In this document: in pieces, positions 34,308 to 43,490 of the stretch
Position numbering within the stretch: position 1 is the stretch's first letter
Layout of the letters: each line of letters begins with the position of its first letter
Source: Frondihabitans sp. PAMC 28766
GTDB lineage: Bacteria; Actinomycetota; Actinomycetes; Actinomycetales; Microbacteriaceae
Direction: 5' to 3'
NCBI RefSeq assembly: GCF_001577365.1
Contig: NZ_CP014513.1
Span: 3,658,001 to 3,722,000, forward strand
Length of the DNA: 64,000 bases
Notes under the pieces: generated by a model
The model's database searches: none
The model's input: the letters and a program-made list of their open reading frames with translations, nothing else
What the model was told of the DNA's origin: nothing
Translations under genes and position numbers: made by a program

Positions 34308-36029
34308 TCAGTTGGCGGCGGCGACGCCCGTGCGCCACCGCTCGACGTTCTCGGCCAGCACGGTCAGCGGCACGGCGCCGCTGCCGAGCACGACCCCGTG
34401 GAAGTCGGAGATCGCGAAGGCTCCCCCGAGCGTCATCCGTGCCTCTTGGCGCAGGCGCAGGATCTCGCGGCGTCCGATCATGTAGGCGAGCGCCTGACCC
34501 GGCCACGCGATGTATCGATCGACTTCGCTGGTCACGTGCTCGCGGGTCGTCGCCGTGTTCTCCCACATGAACTGGATCGCCTGCTCGCGAGACCACCCGT
34601 AGTGGTGGATGCCGGTGTCGACGACCAGGCGGCAGGCGCGCAGGGCACGGAACGACAGCATCCCGAGACGCGACAGGTCGTCGCTGTAGAGGCCGATCTC
34701 GTCGGCGAACTCCTCGGCGTACAGCCCCCAGCCCTCGTTGAAGCTGCACGCCTCGACGTCGAGGTAGCGGCGGTAGCGCGGAATGTCGAGCGTCTGAGCC
34801 GTGGCCAGCTGCAGGTGGTGCCCGGGCACCGACTCGTGGAAGGCGAGCGACTCGTACTCGAAGCGGTAGCGCGACTCGGGGTCGGTGGCGAGCAGGCAGT
34901 GCGCGCCCGGTCGGCTGCCGTCCACGGCCGGCGGCCGGTAGTAGGCGAGCGCGGTGTTGGACGCCTCGATGGGGTTGATGACCTCGATGACGCAGTCGGG
35001 GATGTCGTAGGCGGGGAAGTAGCTGCCGCGCACCGAGTCCGCGCGATCGAGAGCGGCCTGGGCGACGGCCACGATCTGGTCGCTCGTCTCGAAGCGGAGG
35101 GCGGGGTCCGAGCGCATCCGCTCGGTGATCCTGCCGAAGTCGGTCTCGCCGAGGGCGCTGCGGCCGATGCTCGACCACGCCGGCCGCATCTCGTCGAGCA
35201 CCTCGAGGCCGATGGCGTGGATCTCGTCGGGCGTGAGCGCCGTCGTCGTGTGCCGGGCCACCGCCGCGACGTAGCCGGCCTCCCCTCCGGGGACGTTCTG
35301 GATGCCGACCCGGTCGTCGGGGCGCCCGATCGGCTGGAACTCGTCGCGCAGCCGGTCTGCCAGGCGCGCCATGGCGGGCCGCACCTCCCGGTCGACCAGG
35401 ACGGTCGCCTTCTCGAGCGTCGCGCTGTCGTGCGATCGGCGGGCAGGATCGAGGAGCACGTCATCGTCGAGCCCCAGCCCGAGGTAGCCCGTGAGCTGCT
35501 GCGTCGCGTGGTCGACCCCCATTCTGGTCGGGATGCGCCCTTGCGCGGCTTCGACGGCGTACCGGTCGCCGATTGCGTCGAAGACCGCAGCGAGGCCGGA
35601 GAGCCGCTGGAGGTAGCGGTCGGCGCTCTCGGCGTCTCCTGCGGTCATGGCGGGAACAGCCTGGAAGACGAGCCCCTGCCGGCTGACGTAGCTCTTGGCC
35701 GAGGCGTTCGCGGCCCAGAGGGAGTGCTCGGCGTCCTGCTGCGCCCCGCGCACGAGATTCGAGAGCACACTGCGGTCGACGACTGCAGCCTCATCGAGGA
35801 GGACCGGGTCGATCGCCTCGACGGCTGCGCCGATGGCCGAGAGGTCGGCCGAGGCCTTCTCGCTCGCGCCGAGGCTCGGGTCGCCGGGCATGTGGTCGAA
35901 GTCGGCGATGCCCAGCAAGGTCGCGTTGTACGGGTCGTAGGTGTGCTGCGTCTCGAAGTACTTCTCGCCGAGCGCCGCGAGCGCACTCACCGCATCGAGG
36001 GCGGCGTCGGTCGTGGTCGTGTCGTCCAT
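34308..36029 (-). CDS. DUF885 family peptidase-like protein
   Basis: 573 residues, the DUF885 length. The zinc-peptidase-like motif HESVPGHHLQ (~366-375; HExxxH variant) and the downstream NEGWGLYAEEF (~401-411) are intact. No signal peptide is seen, unlike many lipoprotein members, so it acts on imported peptides. It has an AGGAGGAG site before the ATG. Family members are poorly characterised; peptidase function is inferred from the motif and neighbours. Confidence 0.85.
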   Translation of the reverse strand: MDDTTTTDAALDAVSALAALGEKYFETQHTYDPYNATLLGIADFDHMPGDPSLGASEKASADLSAIGAAVEAIDPVLLDEAAVVDRSVLSNLVRGAQQDAEHSLWAANASAKSYVSRQGLVFQAVPAMTAGDAESADRYLQRLSGLAAVFDAIGDRYAVEAAQGRIPTRMGVDHATQQLTGYLGLGLDDDVLLDPARRSHDSATLEKATVLVDREVRPAMARLADRLRDEFQPIGRPDDRVGIQNVPGGEAGYVAAVARHTTTALTPDEIHAIGLEVLDEMRPAWSSIGRSALGETDFGRITERMRSDPALRFETSDQIVAVAQAALDRADSVRGSYFPAYDIPDCVIEVINPIEASNTALAYYRPPAVDGSRPGAHCLLATDPESRYRFEYESLAFHESVPGHHLQLATAQTLDIPRYRRYLDVEACSFNEGWGLYAEEFADEIGLYSDDLSRLGMLSFRALRACRLVVDTGIHHYGWSREQAIQFMWENTATTREHVTSEVDRYIAWPGQALAYMIGRREILRLRQEARMTLGGAFAISDFHGVVLGSGAVPLTVLAENVERWRTGVAAAN

Positions 36030-36053
36030 GGTCTCCTCCTGGCCTCGCGCTCC

Positions 36054-36752
36054 CTAGAAGAGGGAGTGCCCGCCGTCGATCGAGATGGTCTGGCCGCTGA
36101 CCCACGACGCGTCCGGCGAGACGAAGAACTCGACCCCGCGGGCGATGTCGTCGGGGGTGCCGGTCCGCCGAGTCGCGATCCTGTCGAGCAGGGCTCGCTG
36201 GCCCTCCTCGCCGTAGCTGTCCCACTGCGCCTGCGTGGTCGGGTTCGACAGCACGAAGCCGGGGCAGATGCAGTTGACGGTGATGCCGTGCGGGCCGAGC
36301 TCGTGGGCCATCTGTCGGCTGAAGCCGATCTGCCCGGCCTTGGCGGTCGTGTACGCCTGGACCCCGGTGAGGCTCACGCTCCGCCCCGCGCCGGAGGAGA
36401 TGTTGACGATGCGGCCGTAGCCGCGCCTCTTCATCACGCGGGCGGCTGCACGGGTGCAGTTCATGGTGGTGGTGATGTTCGCGGCGATCACCGCGTTCCA
36501 GGTGGCGTCGTCGAGTTCGTCGATCGGCACGTGCGTCTGGCCGACCACGCCGCCGGCGTCGTTGACGAGGATGTCGATGTCGCCGAGCGTCGCGAACCAG
36601 GCCTCGACCGCGGCCGAGTCGCTGAGGTCGACGGTGTCTTTGTCGACCCGGTGCACGGTCGCCCCGGCGCGCTCGAGGCGGTCCGCGATCGCACGGCCGA
36701 TCCCCTGCGCGGTTCCGGTCACAATCGCGGTCTGTCCGTCGAGCTCTGCCAT
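36054..36752 (-). CDS. SDR family oxidoreductase
   Basis: 232 residues. The cofactor motif TGTAQGIG (~13-20), NDAGG (~64-68, with Asp for the usual second Asn), ISSGAG and the catalytic YTTAK (~137-141) are present, with the terminal SGQTISIDGGH. FabG-like. It lies between DUF885 and the RpiR regulator within the operon, probably oxidising or reducing a hydroxy/oxo derivative from the degraded peptide. Confidence 0.87.
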   Translation of the reverse strand: MAELDGQTAIVTGTAQGIGRAIADRLERAGATVHRVDKDTVDLSDSAAVEAWFATLGDIDILVNDAGGVVGQTHVPIDELDDATWNAVIAANITTTMNCTRAAARVMKRRGYGRIVNISSGAGRSVSLTGVQAYTTAKAGQIGFSRQMAHELGPHGITVNCICPGFVLSNPTTQAQWDSYGEEGQRALLDRIATRRTGTPDDIARGVEFFVSPDASWVSGQTISIDGGHSLF

Positions 36753-36763
36753 TGGATGTCCTT

Positions 36764-37648
36764 CTAGTCGGTGGATGTGGAGGTACTGTCGGTGCTGACC
36801 GAGGTGCGGTAGGCCCGTGCGATGTCGACGGAGTTCTCCCACTGCTTCATGCGAGCGATCCCGCGCTCTCCGGTCGCGAGGAGCACACCCTCGACGAGGG
36901 CCTCGAGCAGCACCACGAGGCCGACGACCGAGTCGAACGGGATGCCGTCCACGACGACGGGCAGCACGATGTGCGCAGCCTCTGCTGCGGGCGACAGCCC
37001 CTGGTCGGTGATGACGATGACGGTGGCGCCCTGCCCGCGGGCGACCTCGGCGACCTGCTTGGCCGCGAGCTCGTAGCGCCTGAAGTCGAGGATGATGGCG
37101 ACGCCCCCGGTCGAGACGCGCAGGAACTTGCCGATGTCGTGGCCCAGCGGCTCCTGGATGTAGTCGACGTTGGGGATGGCCTGATCGAGCTGTGCGGCGA
37201 GCAGCATGGCGAAGTACCGGCTGAAGTACCCGCCCGAGATGGTGACCTGCTTCGGCTTGCTCGCCAGCACCTGCACCGCGTTGTCGAACTCGCTCGGCGG
37301 CACGCTGGTCGCAAGCGCCTCGACGAGAGCGATCTTGCCCGCGATGGCGTCCTGGAAGAGATCCGACTGCTCGTGCTCGAGACGCCGCTGCTCGGTGCGG
37401 CTCACCGGGCTGTTCATGTGGTGCGTGATCTCTTCGCGGAGGCGCTTCTGGAAGTCGGGGTAGCTGCCGATGCCCAGGCGGGAGACGAGTCGGAGGACGG
37501 TCGGGGTCGAGGTGCCGGCCGACTTGGCGAGGCTCGCCGCGCTGTCGAGGCCCGCGCTGGGGTATGTCGACAGCAGGGCGCGGGCGACCTTCTTCTCGGC
37601 GGGGCTGAGTTCGCCCATCCGGGCGAAGATCTCGTCGTCGATGGTCAT
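36764..37648 (-). CDS. MurR/RpiR family transcriptional regulator
   Basis: 294 residues from the ATG at 37648; the upstream 21 codons of the longer frame are discarded. The N-terminal HTH_6 domain (LSPAEKKVARALLSTYP, SAGTSTPTVLRLVSRLGIGSY) is followed by a SIS effector domain (VTISGGYFSRYFAMLLAAQL, VIVITDQGLSPAA). It ends in a Ser/Thr tail. Encoded inside the peptide operon, it is the best candidate to bind the paired 51-bp elements before the importer and binding-protein genes. Confidence 0.88.
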   Translation of the reverse strand: MTIDDEIFARMGELSPAEKKVARALLSTYPSAGLDSAASLAKSAGTSTPTVLRLVSRLGIGSYPDFQKRLREEITHHMNSPVSRTEQRRLEHEQSDLFQDAIAGKIALVEALATSVPPSEFDNAVQVLASKPKQVTISGGYFSRYFAMLLAAQLDQAIPNVDYIQEPLGHDIGKFLRVSTGGVAIILDFRRYELAAKQVAEVARGQGATVIVITDQGLSPAAEAAHIVLPVVVDGIPFDSVVGLVVLLEALVEGVLLATGERGIARMKQWENSVDIARAYRTSVSTDSTSTSTD

Positions 37649-37714
37649 GCTGGTCTCTTTCTCGTGAGGGACGGTGGTGACGGGGGCGGCTCGTGGCCGG
37701 GCCCCCGCCACCGG

Positions 37715-38667
37715 TCATGTCAGCATGACGATTCCGTTCTCGTTTGCGAAAGCGGCGAACATCGTGGGCGAGTTGTGGGCGACGACGACGCGGCCGTCGG
37801 AGTCGACAGCCACGAGACCTCCGCTGGCGCCCTTGGCGGTCAGCTCGGTCTCGACCGTGGTCGTGACGGCCTCGCCGAGGCCCGAGCCGAGATAGCGCAT
37901 CCGGGCGGCGATGTCGTAGGCCACGACGCCGCGGATGAAAGCCTCGCCCTCGCCCGTACACGACACGGCGGCAAGGCCGTCGCGAGCGTAGGTGCCGGCC
38001 CCGATGATCGGCGAGTCGCCGACGCGGCCCTCGTGCTGGTTCGCCATGCCCCCGGTCGAGGTGGCCGCGGCGATCGAGCCGCGGCTGTCCCGCGCGACGG
38101 CGCCCACGGTGCCGTGTCGCGCGGCCGGCACCTCGAGCGCCCGGATGCGGGCGAGCTGCTCGAGGCGGGCGCCGGTGACGAAGTAGTCGGGCGAGACGGT
38201 CTCGAGATCCCAGGATGCGACGAGATCGGCACTCGGGTCGACCAGCAGCAGGTGCGCGCTCCGCTGCATCACGCTCCGAGCCAGGAAGACGGGATTCTTC
38301 GCGTGCTTCGACGCGGCGATCGCACCGGCCAGGCCGGTGGCGCCGTCCATGACGGAGGAGTCGAGCTCGGCGCGCCCGTCCGCGGTGAGGGCTGCTCCGT
38401 GACCGGCGTTGAACAGCGGGTGGTTCTCGAGCTGCTCGACGGCCGCGCACACGGCGTCGACCGCGTTCCCGCCCGAGGCGAGCACTCCCGATCCTGCCTC
38501 GTAGGCAAGGGTCAGGCCCCGCTCGAAGTCGGCTCGGCTCTCGGCCGAGAGCTCTTGGATGCGGCCTCCGGCACCGCCGTGGAGGGCGAGCGCGTAGCCG
38601 CCGCGCGGGGGCTCTTCCCAGAGGCGGAGCTCTCGGGGGCCGCGATGGCCTCTTCGTCGCGGCCCAT
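37715..38667 (-). pseudogene. Isoaspartyl peptidase/L-asparaginase (Ntn-hydrolase), frameshifted at the N-terminus
   Basis: The body shows ASGGNAVDAV, FNAGHGA, the autocleavage/catalytic Thr in HGTVGAVA and STGGMANQHEGRVGDSP, typical of plant-type asparaginases acting on beta-aspartyl dipeptides. The GTG at 38485 would omit the essential LALHGGAGG strand, which lies upstream in the same frame but has no start codon before a stop. The coupled ATG at 38667 (TGATG with dppA) is in another frame. One extra C in the run at 38607-38611 joins both into a ~317-residue protein. Likely functional if the run is miscalled. Confidence 0.75.
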
Positions 38668-39500
38668 CAGCGGCCGCCCGCCTGGCGCGTGATGTAGTTC
38701 ACGGCGACGAACGACTTGAAAATCTCGAGGAAGTCGTCTCCGACGATCTCGACGGAGCGCTGCCCCGTGAGCGTGACCCCGCGCGCCCAGGTGGCGATGT
38801 CGGCCATGTCGGCCGACTGGAACTCCAGCCCTAGGGTCGCGGGCTTGGCGATCGCGGGCACGCCGACGCCGCCTTCGGCGACCTTGCGCACTGCGGCTTC
38901 GGCGCCCTCGCGGATCAGGCGGCACGACTCGTCGGGGTGCAGGTTGAGGGCGCTGGCCCGCGAGACCGACTCCTTCGTGACGACGTTGACGCCGCCGGGG
39001 GCGAACGGCGCGGTCTCGTCCCAGGTGACGGAGTCGCCCGAGACGAATGCGATGGGCACGCCGTAGTGGTCGGCGACGAGCGCGTTGATGCCGCTCTCGC
39101 CGACGTAGGCGCCGTTGACCGTGGCCCCTGAGAAGACCTCGGGGTTGTAGGTGTGCGACATCGTCGACGGCGCGCCCGAGATGGATCCGTGGTAGCCGAC
39201 GAAGAAGATGGCGTCGAACGAGTCGTCGAGCCCCTGCATCATGTAGAGCGGCTTGTGGCGACCCGAGAGGTAGCGGGCGTTGCCGGCGATCCGGCGCGGA
39301 TCGAGGTTCGCCATGCGGCTGTGCGAATCGTTGAGTACGATCTCGGTCGCGCCCCCCGCGATGGCGCCCTCGATCGCGGCGTTGACCTCGGCCTGCAGCA
39401 GCTCGCAGCCGAGCGCGTACGACGGCGAGCCCGGGCGACACTGATCCCAGTCGACGACGCCGGCGACGCCCTCCATGTCGAGCGACATCCAGACCTTCAT
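38667..39500 (-). CDS. DppA-type D-aminopeptidase (M55)
   Basis: 277 residues from the ATG at 39500, preceded by AAGGAG. N-terminal KVWMSLDMEGVAGVVDW carries the metal Asp and Glu; later NDSHSRMAN and the FVGYHGS stretch hold the His ligands, as in Bacillus DppA, a self-compartmentalising zinc enzyme releasing N-terminal D-amino acids. ATGA overlap with the upstream ABC ATPase gene. Its presence indicates that D-residues are expected in the imported peptides. Confidence 0.9.
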   Translation of the reverse strand: MKVWMSLDMEGVAGVVDWDQCRPGSPSYALGCELLQAEVNAAIEGAIAGGATEIVLNDSHSRMANLDPRRIAGNARYLSGRHKPLYMMQGLDDSFDAIFFVGYHGSISGAPSTMSHTYNPEVFSGATVNGAYVGESGINALVADHYGVPIAFVSGDSVTWDETAPFAPGGVNVVTKESVSRASALNLHPDESCRLIREGAEAAVRKVAEGGVGVPAIAKPATLGLEFQSADMADIATWARGVTLTGQRSVEIVGDDFLEIFKSFVAVNYITRQAGGR

Positions 39501-40561
39501 ACGGTGGTGCTCCTTGCTGCGTTCGTGATTCCGGATGGTGGGGCGTCGTCGAGCTCGGCGGCCCGCAGGCACGCGCTGTCGTGGCCGGGGGCGACCTCGG
39601 CGAGAGCCGGGTCGGTGACGCGGCAGGCGTCGACCGCCCACGGGCAGCGCGGGTTGAAGCGGCAGCCGGCGGGCACGTCGAACGGGCTCGGCGGCTCGCC
39701 CTCGAGCTCGAACTCCTCGTTGACGCTCTCGGCGGTCATCCGCGGGATCGAGTCGATCAGCGCGCGCGTGTAGGGGTGCCGAGGGTTGCGGAAGAGCTCG
39801 GCCGTCTCGGCGACCTCGACGATCCGGCCGAGGTACATCACGGCCACCCGCTGGCTGAGGTGTTGGACGACGGCGAGGTTGTGGGCGACGAACAGGATGC
39901 TGAGGCCGAGCTCGCTCTGCAGCCGGGCGAACAGGTCGAGGATCGTGGCCTGCACCGACACGTCGAGAGCCGACACCGGCTCGTCGGCGATCAGGATGTC
40001 AGGCCGCACCGAGAGGGCGCGCGCGATGGCGAGCCGCTGGCGTTGGCCACCCGAGAACTGGCCAGGGTAGGCGTCGAGGGCGTCCTCTTCGAGGCCGACG
40101 AGGTTGAGCAGGCGGATGCTCTCGGCCCGGATCTCGCTCCGCGGCACGATCTTGTGCAAGAGCAGAAGCTCGCGGAGCATCGAGCCGACTGAGATGCGTG
40201 GATTCAGCGACGAGTAGGGATCCTGGAACACCATCTGGATGCGCCGGCTCGCCGTGCGATCGCGGTGCGCGGGCATCGGCGAACCCTCGTAGTCGATCTC
40301 GCCGGAGGTCGCCGTGGCCGAGCCGACGAGGATCTTGGCCAGCGTCGACTTGCCCGACCCCGACTCGCCGACGAGCGCGAGGATCTCGCCCTTCTCGAGC
40401 TGCAGGTCGATGCCGTCGAGAGCCTTCAGGCTGGTGTGCTGGTCGCGGTTGCCGACCAGCTTCGAGACGATCGTGGTGGGCAGGTGGTACGTCTTCGTGA
40501 TGTCCGCGACCCGCAGCACGGGCGCTGCGGTGCCGGGGGTCGTGATCGTCGCGCGGCTCAC
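39497..40561 (-). CDS. Oligopeptide ABC transporter ATP-binding protein (DppF/OppF type)
   Basis: 354 residues from a GTG at 40561 overlapping the previous stop. Walker A GESGSGKST, Q-loop VFQDPYSSLNPR, signature FSGGQRQRLAIA, Walker B ILIADEPVSALD and switch His are intact. The C-terminal oligopeptide domain has the FNPRCPWAVDAC cysteine cluster. Pairs with the DppD-type ATPase to power the importer. Confidence 0.93.
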   Translation of the reverse strand: MSRATITTPGTAAPVLRVADITKTYHLPTTIVSKLVGNRDQHTSLKALDGIDLQLEKGEILALVGESGSGKSTLAKILVGSATATSGEIDYEGSPMPAHRDRTASRRIQMVFQDPYSSLNPRISVGSMLRELLLLHKIVPRSEIRAESIRLLNLVGLEEDALDAYPGQFSGGQRQRLAIARALSVRPDILIADEPVSALDVSVQATILDLFARLQSELGLSILFVAHNLAVVQHLSQRVAVMYLGRIVEVAETAELFRNPRHPYTRALIDSIPRMTAESVNEEFELEGEPPSPFDVPAGCRFNPRCPWAVDACRVTDPALAEVAPGHDSACLRAAELDDAPPSGITNAARSTTV

Positions 40562-41556
40562 GCGTGCACCTCCTCGTGGACGAAGATCCGATCGGATTCG
40601 ATGCAGGCGGCGTCGTGCCCCGGCGCGACCTCGACACGCGGCGGCATGGCCTCGCGGCAGGCGTCGACGACGAACACGCAGCGCGGCGCGAAGGGGCAGC
40701 CGCTCGGTCGCGCCGCGAGGTTCGGCGGGAAGCCCGGGATCGACACGAGCTGGCGGTCGGGCTGGTCGAAGTCGGGCGCCGAGTCGAGGAGGCCCTTCGT
40801 GTAGGGGTGACGCGGATCGCGCAGGACGTCCTTCACCTTGCCCGACTCGACGACGTGCCCGGAGTACATGACGGCGAGGTCGGTGCAGGTCTGGTTGACC
40901 ACCGCGAGGTCGTGCGTCACGAAGGCCAGTGCAGTGCCGAGGTCGTCGCAGAGCCCCTCCAGCACTTTGAGCACCTGGTGCTGAACGGTCACGTCGAGAG
41001 CCGTGGTCGGCTCGTCGCAGAGGATCAGCTTGGGGTCGCACGAGACGGCCATCGCGATCATGATGCGCTGGCGCAGGCCGCCGGAGAGCTCGTGCGGGTA
41101 GGCACGGGCACGTCTCACCGGATCGGGGATCCCGGTCTTCGCCATCATCCGGATCGCGAGCTCCATCGCAGCCGCCTTGGAGAGGCCGAGGTGTCGCCTC
41201 GGCCCCTCCGCGATCTGCTCCCCGACGCGGATGACCGGGTTCAGGGCGGTCATCGGCTCCTGGAAGATCATGGCGATCTCGGGCCCCATCAGGGCCCGGC
41301 GCTCGATGGGCGGCATACCCACGAGCTCGCGGCCGTCGTAGCGGATGCTGCCCGAGAGCACCTCGACGCCCTTCGGCAGGAGGTCGGCGATCGCGCGGAG
41401 GGTGATGGACTTGCCGGATCCCGACTCGCCGACGATGCCGAAGCGCTCGCCCTTGGCGACGTCGAACGAGACGCCGTCGACGATCACCGTGTCGGCTCGC
41501 CCCTTGCGGCGGATTCCGACGCGGAGGTCGGTGACGCTGAGCAGCGTGTCGGCCAT
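40558..41556 (-). CDS. Oligopeptide ABC transporter ATP-binding protein (DppD/OppD type)
   Basis: 332 residues. Walker A GESGSGKSI, Q-loop IFQEPMTALNP, signature LSGGLRQRIMIA, Walker B LILCDEPTTALD and the C-terminal FAPRCVFVVDAC cluster are present. Start at ATG 41556, 2 bp after the permease stop. Forms the ATPase heterodimer with the downstream gene. Confidence 0.93.
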   Translation of the reverse strand: MADTLLSVTDLRVGIRRKGRADTVIVDGVSFDVAKGERFGIVGESGSGKSITLRAIADLLPKGVEVLSGSIRYDGRELVGMPPIERRALMGPEIAMIFQEPMTALNPVIRVGEQIAEGPRRHLGLSKAAAMELAIRMMAKTGIPDPVRRARAYPHELSGGLRQRIMIAMAVSCDPKLILCDEPTTALDVTVQHQVLKVLEGLCDDLGTALAFVTHDLAVVNQTCTDLAVMYSGHVVESGKVKDVLRDPRHPYTKGLLDSAPDFDQPDRQLVSIPGFPPNLAARPSGCPFAPRCVFVVDACREAMPPRVEVAPGHDAACIESDRIFVHEEVHA

Positions 41557-41558
41557 GG

Positions 41559-42443
41559 TCACTTCCTTCTTTCGGGGCTGAGGAGGTCGGAGAGCCCGTC
41601 GCCGAGCCATGAGAGCCCGAGGCTGGTGACGACGACGACTAGACCGGGGATGGTGGCCTGCTGCCACTGCGTCGTGATGAACTCTTGGCCGTCGTTGATC
41701 ATCGAGCCCCACTCGGCGGTCGGCGGCGCGATTCCGAGCCCGAGGTAGCCCAGGGTGACGATCGCCATGATGTCCATGACGATGTCGCTCATCGCGTAGA
41801 TGATCGCCTGCGACAGCACGTTCGGGCCTATGTGCCGCAGCATGATGCGGGCGTGCGACATGCCGCCGAGGCGGGCCGCGACCACGTAGTCCTGCTGCTT
41901 GGCCACCAGCACCTCGCCGCGCACGATCTTGGCGTACGACACCCACGAGACGGCGGCGATGGCGATGTAGATGCTGAACTCACCCGAGCCGAAGATGAAG
42001 ACCAGGACGATCACCATCACGTAGAACGGGAAGGCGAAGAAGATGTCGACGATGCGCATCAGCACCGTGTCGAGCCAGCCGCCGAAGTAGCCGGCGATCC
42101 CGCCGATGAGGGTGCCGACGACGAACGGGATCAGCACGGCGAGGAAGCCGATGCGCAGGTCGACCCGGGCGCCCCAGATGAGACGGGAGAGCACGTCGCG
42201 ACCGTACTTGTCGGTGCCGAGCCAGTGGGTCGCCGACGGCTTCGCCAGGGCGTTCTCGAGGTTCTGCTTGATGGGGTCGAACGGGGCGATGACGGGCGCC
42301 AGGATCGCGATCAGCACCAGAGCCCCGACGATGACGATGCCAGCCATCAGCGAGCGGTTGCGATACCAGGGCGTCAGTGCCCGTGAGCGATTGCTGCGGC
42401 GACGCGACTTGAAGCTGACGAGGGTCGCGGTGGGGGTGCTCAT
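41559..42443 (-). CDS. Oligopeptide ABC transporter permease (DppC type)
   Basis: 294 residues. A basic N-terminus, the OppC_N helix (SLMAGIVIVGALVLIAILAP) and the HWLGTDKYGRDVLSRLIWGAR motif precede five more helices and the EAA-type loop (VVAARLGGMSHARIMLRHI). It overlaps the DppB-type gene by 4 nt. Confidence 0.93.
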   Translation of the reverse strand: MSTPTATLVSFKSRRRSNRSRALTPWYRNRSLMAGIVIVGALVLIAILAPVIAPFDPIKQNLENALAKPSATHWLGTDKYGRDVLSRLIWGARVDLRIGFLAVLIPFVVGTLIGGIAGYFGGWLDTVLMRIVDIFFAFPFYVMVIVLVFIFGSGEFSIYIAIAAVSWVSYAKIVRGEVLVAKQQDYVVAARLGGMSHARIMLRHIGPNVLSQAIIYAMSDIVMDIMAIVTLGYLGLGIAPPTAEWGSMINDGQEFITTQWQQATIPGLVVVVTSLGLSWLGDGLSDLLSPERRK

Positions 42444-43396
42444 GCGCTCGCTCCGCTCAGGTCGACCCGCGGATCGAGCAGGGTGTAGACGACGTCGGTC
42501 AGGATGCCGACGACCACGACGAAGAGGGCGACGAACAACGTCACGCCCTGGATGGTCGGGAAGTCGCGGGTGAAGATCGAGTTGATCATCAGCGAACCGA
42601 GCCCGGGCAGGGCGAAGACCCGCTCGATGACCAGCGACCCGCCGACGAGGAAGCCGAGGTTCACGCCGACGACCGACACCGTGGGGATCGCCGCGTTGCG
42701 GAGCACATGGCCGCGGAAGAGCCCGACCCCGTAGGCGCCCTTCGACTTGGCCGTGCCGACGTACTCCGAGCCGAGCACGTTGATCATCGACGACCGGAGG
42801 CTGCGGATGATCGTCGGGCACATCGCGATCGCAAGGGTCAGCGACGGCAGGAACAGGTAGTAGAGGTGGTCGGCCGCCGACTGCCCGTAGCCGCCGACAG
42901 GGAAGAGCCGAACGGTCACGCCGAGCAGCAGGATCAGCATAATGCCGAGCCAGAACTGCGGCATCCCCTGGCCGAGCAGGGTGAAGCCGCGCACGCCGAG
43001 GTCGCGCGCGCCACCGGGGCGGAACGAGGCCAGCGCTGCGAGCGGGATACTGATCGCGAGCGCCAGGATCAGGGCGAACAGGAGCAGCGACAGCGTGACC
43101 GGGATGGCCTGCAGCACGAGGCCGACGACGGGCGTCTGATACGTCAGGCTCTCGCCGAGGTTGCCGCGGAACAGGTCGCCCAGGAAGATGAAGTACTGCT
43201 GCCACAGCGGCTTGTCGAGGCCGAGGTGCGCGCTGAGGGCGGCGACGCTCGCCTTCGTCGCGCGCTGCCCCAGCAGGGCGAGGGCGGCGTTGCCGGGCAG
43301 CAGGTGCGCCATGAAAAACACGATGAGCGTGACGCCCAGGGCGACGGGGATCGACTGGATGATGCGCCCGGGGATGAATCGCAGACGGTGGAGCAT
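42440..43396 (-). CDS. Oligopeptide ABC transporter permease (DppB type)
   Basis: 318 residues with six helices, N-terminal GRIIQSIPVALGVTLIVFF and the loop GTAKSKGAYGVGLFRGHVLRNA. It is the first gene of the 15-gene minus-strand unit that runs to the M19 peptidase. The promoter-like element at 43440-43490 lies about 50 bp upstream. Confidence 0.93.
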   Translation of the reverse strand: MLHRLRFIPGRIIQSIPVALGVTLIVFFMAHLLPGNAALALLGQRATKASVAALSAHLGLDKPLWQQYFIFLGDLFRGNLGESLTYQTPVVGLVLQAIPVTLSLLLFALILALAISIPLAALASFRPGGARDLGVRGFTLLGQGMPQFWLGIMLILLLGVTVRLFPVGGYGQSAADHLYYLFLPSLTLAIAMCPTIIRSLRSSMINVLGSEYVGTAKSKGAYGVGLFRGHVLRNAAIPTVSVVGVNLGFLVGGSLVIERVFALPGLGSLMINSIFTRDFPTIQGVTLFVALFVVVVGILTDVVYTLLDPRVDLSGASA

Positions 43397-43439
43397 GTCG
43401 CGCCCTCCTCTCTCGGATGTGACCGATGCCTGTTTGTAC

Positions 43440-43490
43440 TGTTTATTACAGTAAGGGGTATTTCTTTCGAACTTGTTACGTCGAGAAGAC
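43440..43490 (-). promoter_or_regulatory. Conserved 51-bp promoter/operator element, copy 1
   Basis: This element matches the one at 46382-46432 at 38 of 51 positions without gaps. On the minus strand both have the order CGTAACAAG, a TTCGAA/ATCGAA box, 17 nt, then TAATAA/TAACTA, with a perfect TTACTGTAA palindrome overlapping the -10. It drives the importer-peptidase operon and overlaps the stop of the amidase gene. Confidence 0.7.

Noticed and set aside
33987..36767. A 926-codon plus-strand open frame
   Set aside because: It is the antisense shadow of the DUF885, hydrolase and SDR genes, with Asp/Arg/Val/Gly-skewed composition and no family motif.
36752..38692. A 646-codon plus-strand open frame
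   Set aside because: It is antisense to the RpiR and isoaspartyl peptidase genes and shows only shadow composition.
39497..43396. Nickel (Nik) rather than peptide transporter
   Set aside because: All surrounding genes are peptidases and the binding protein is a family 5 peptide-type lipoprotein without a metal-site hint.
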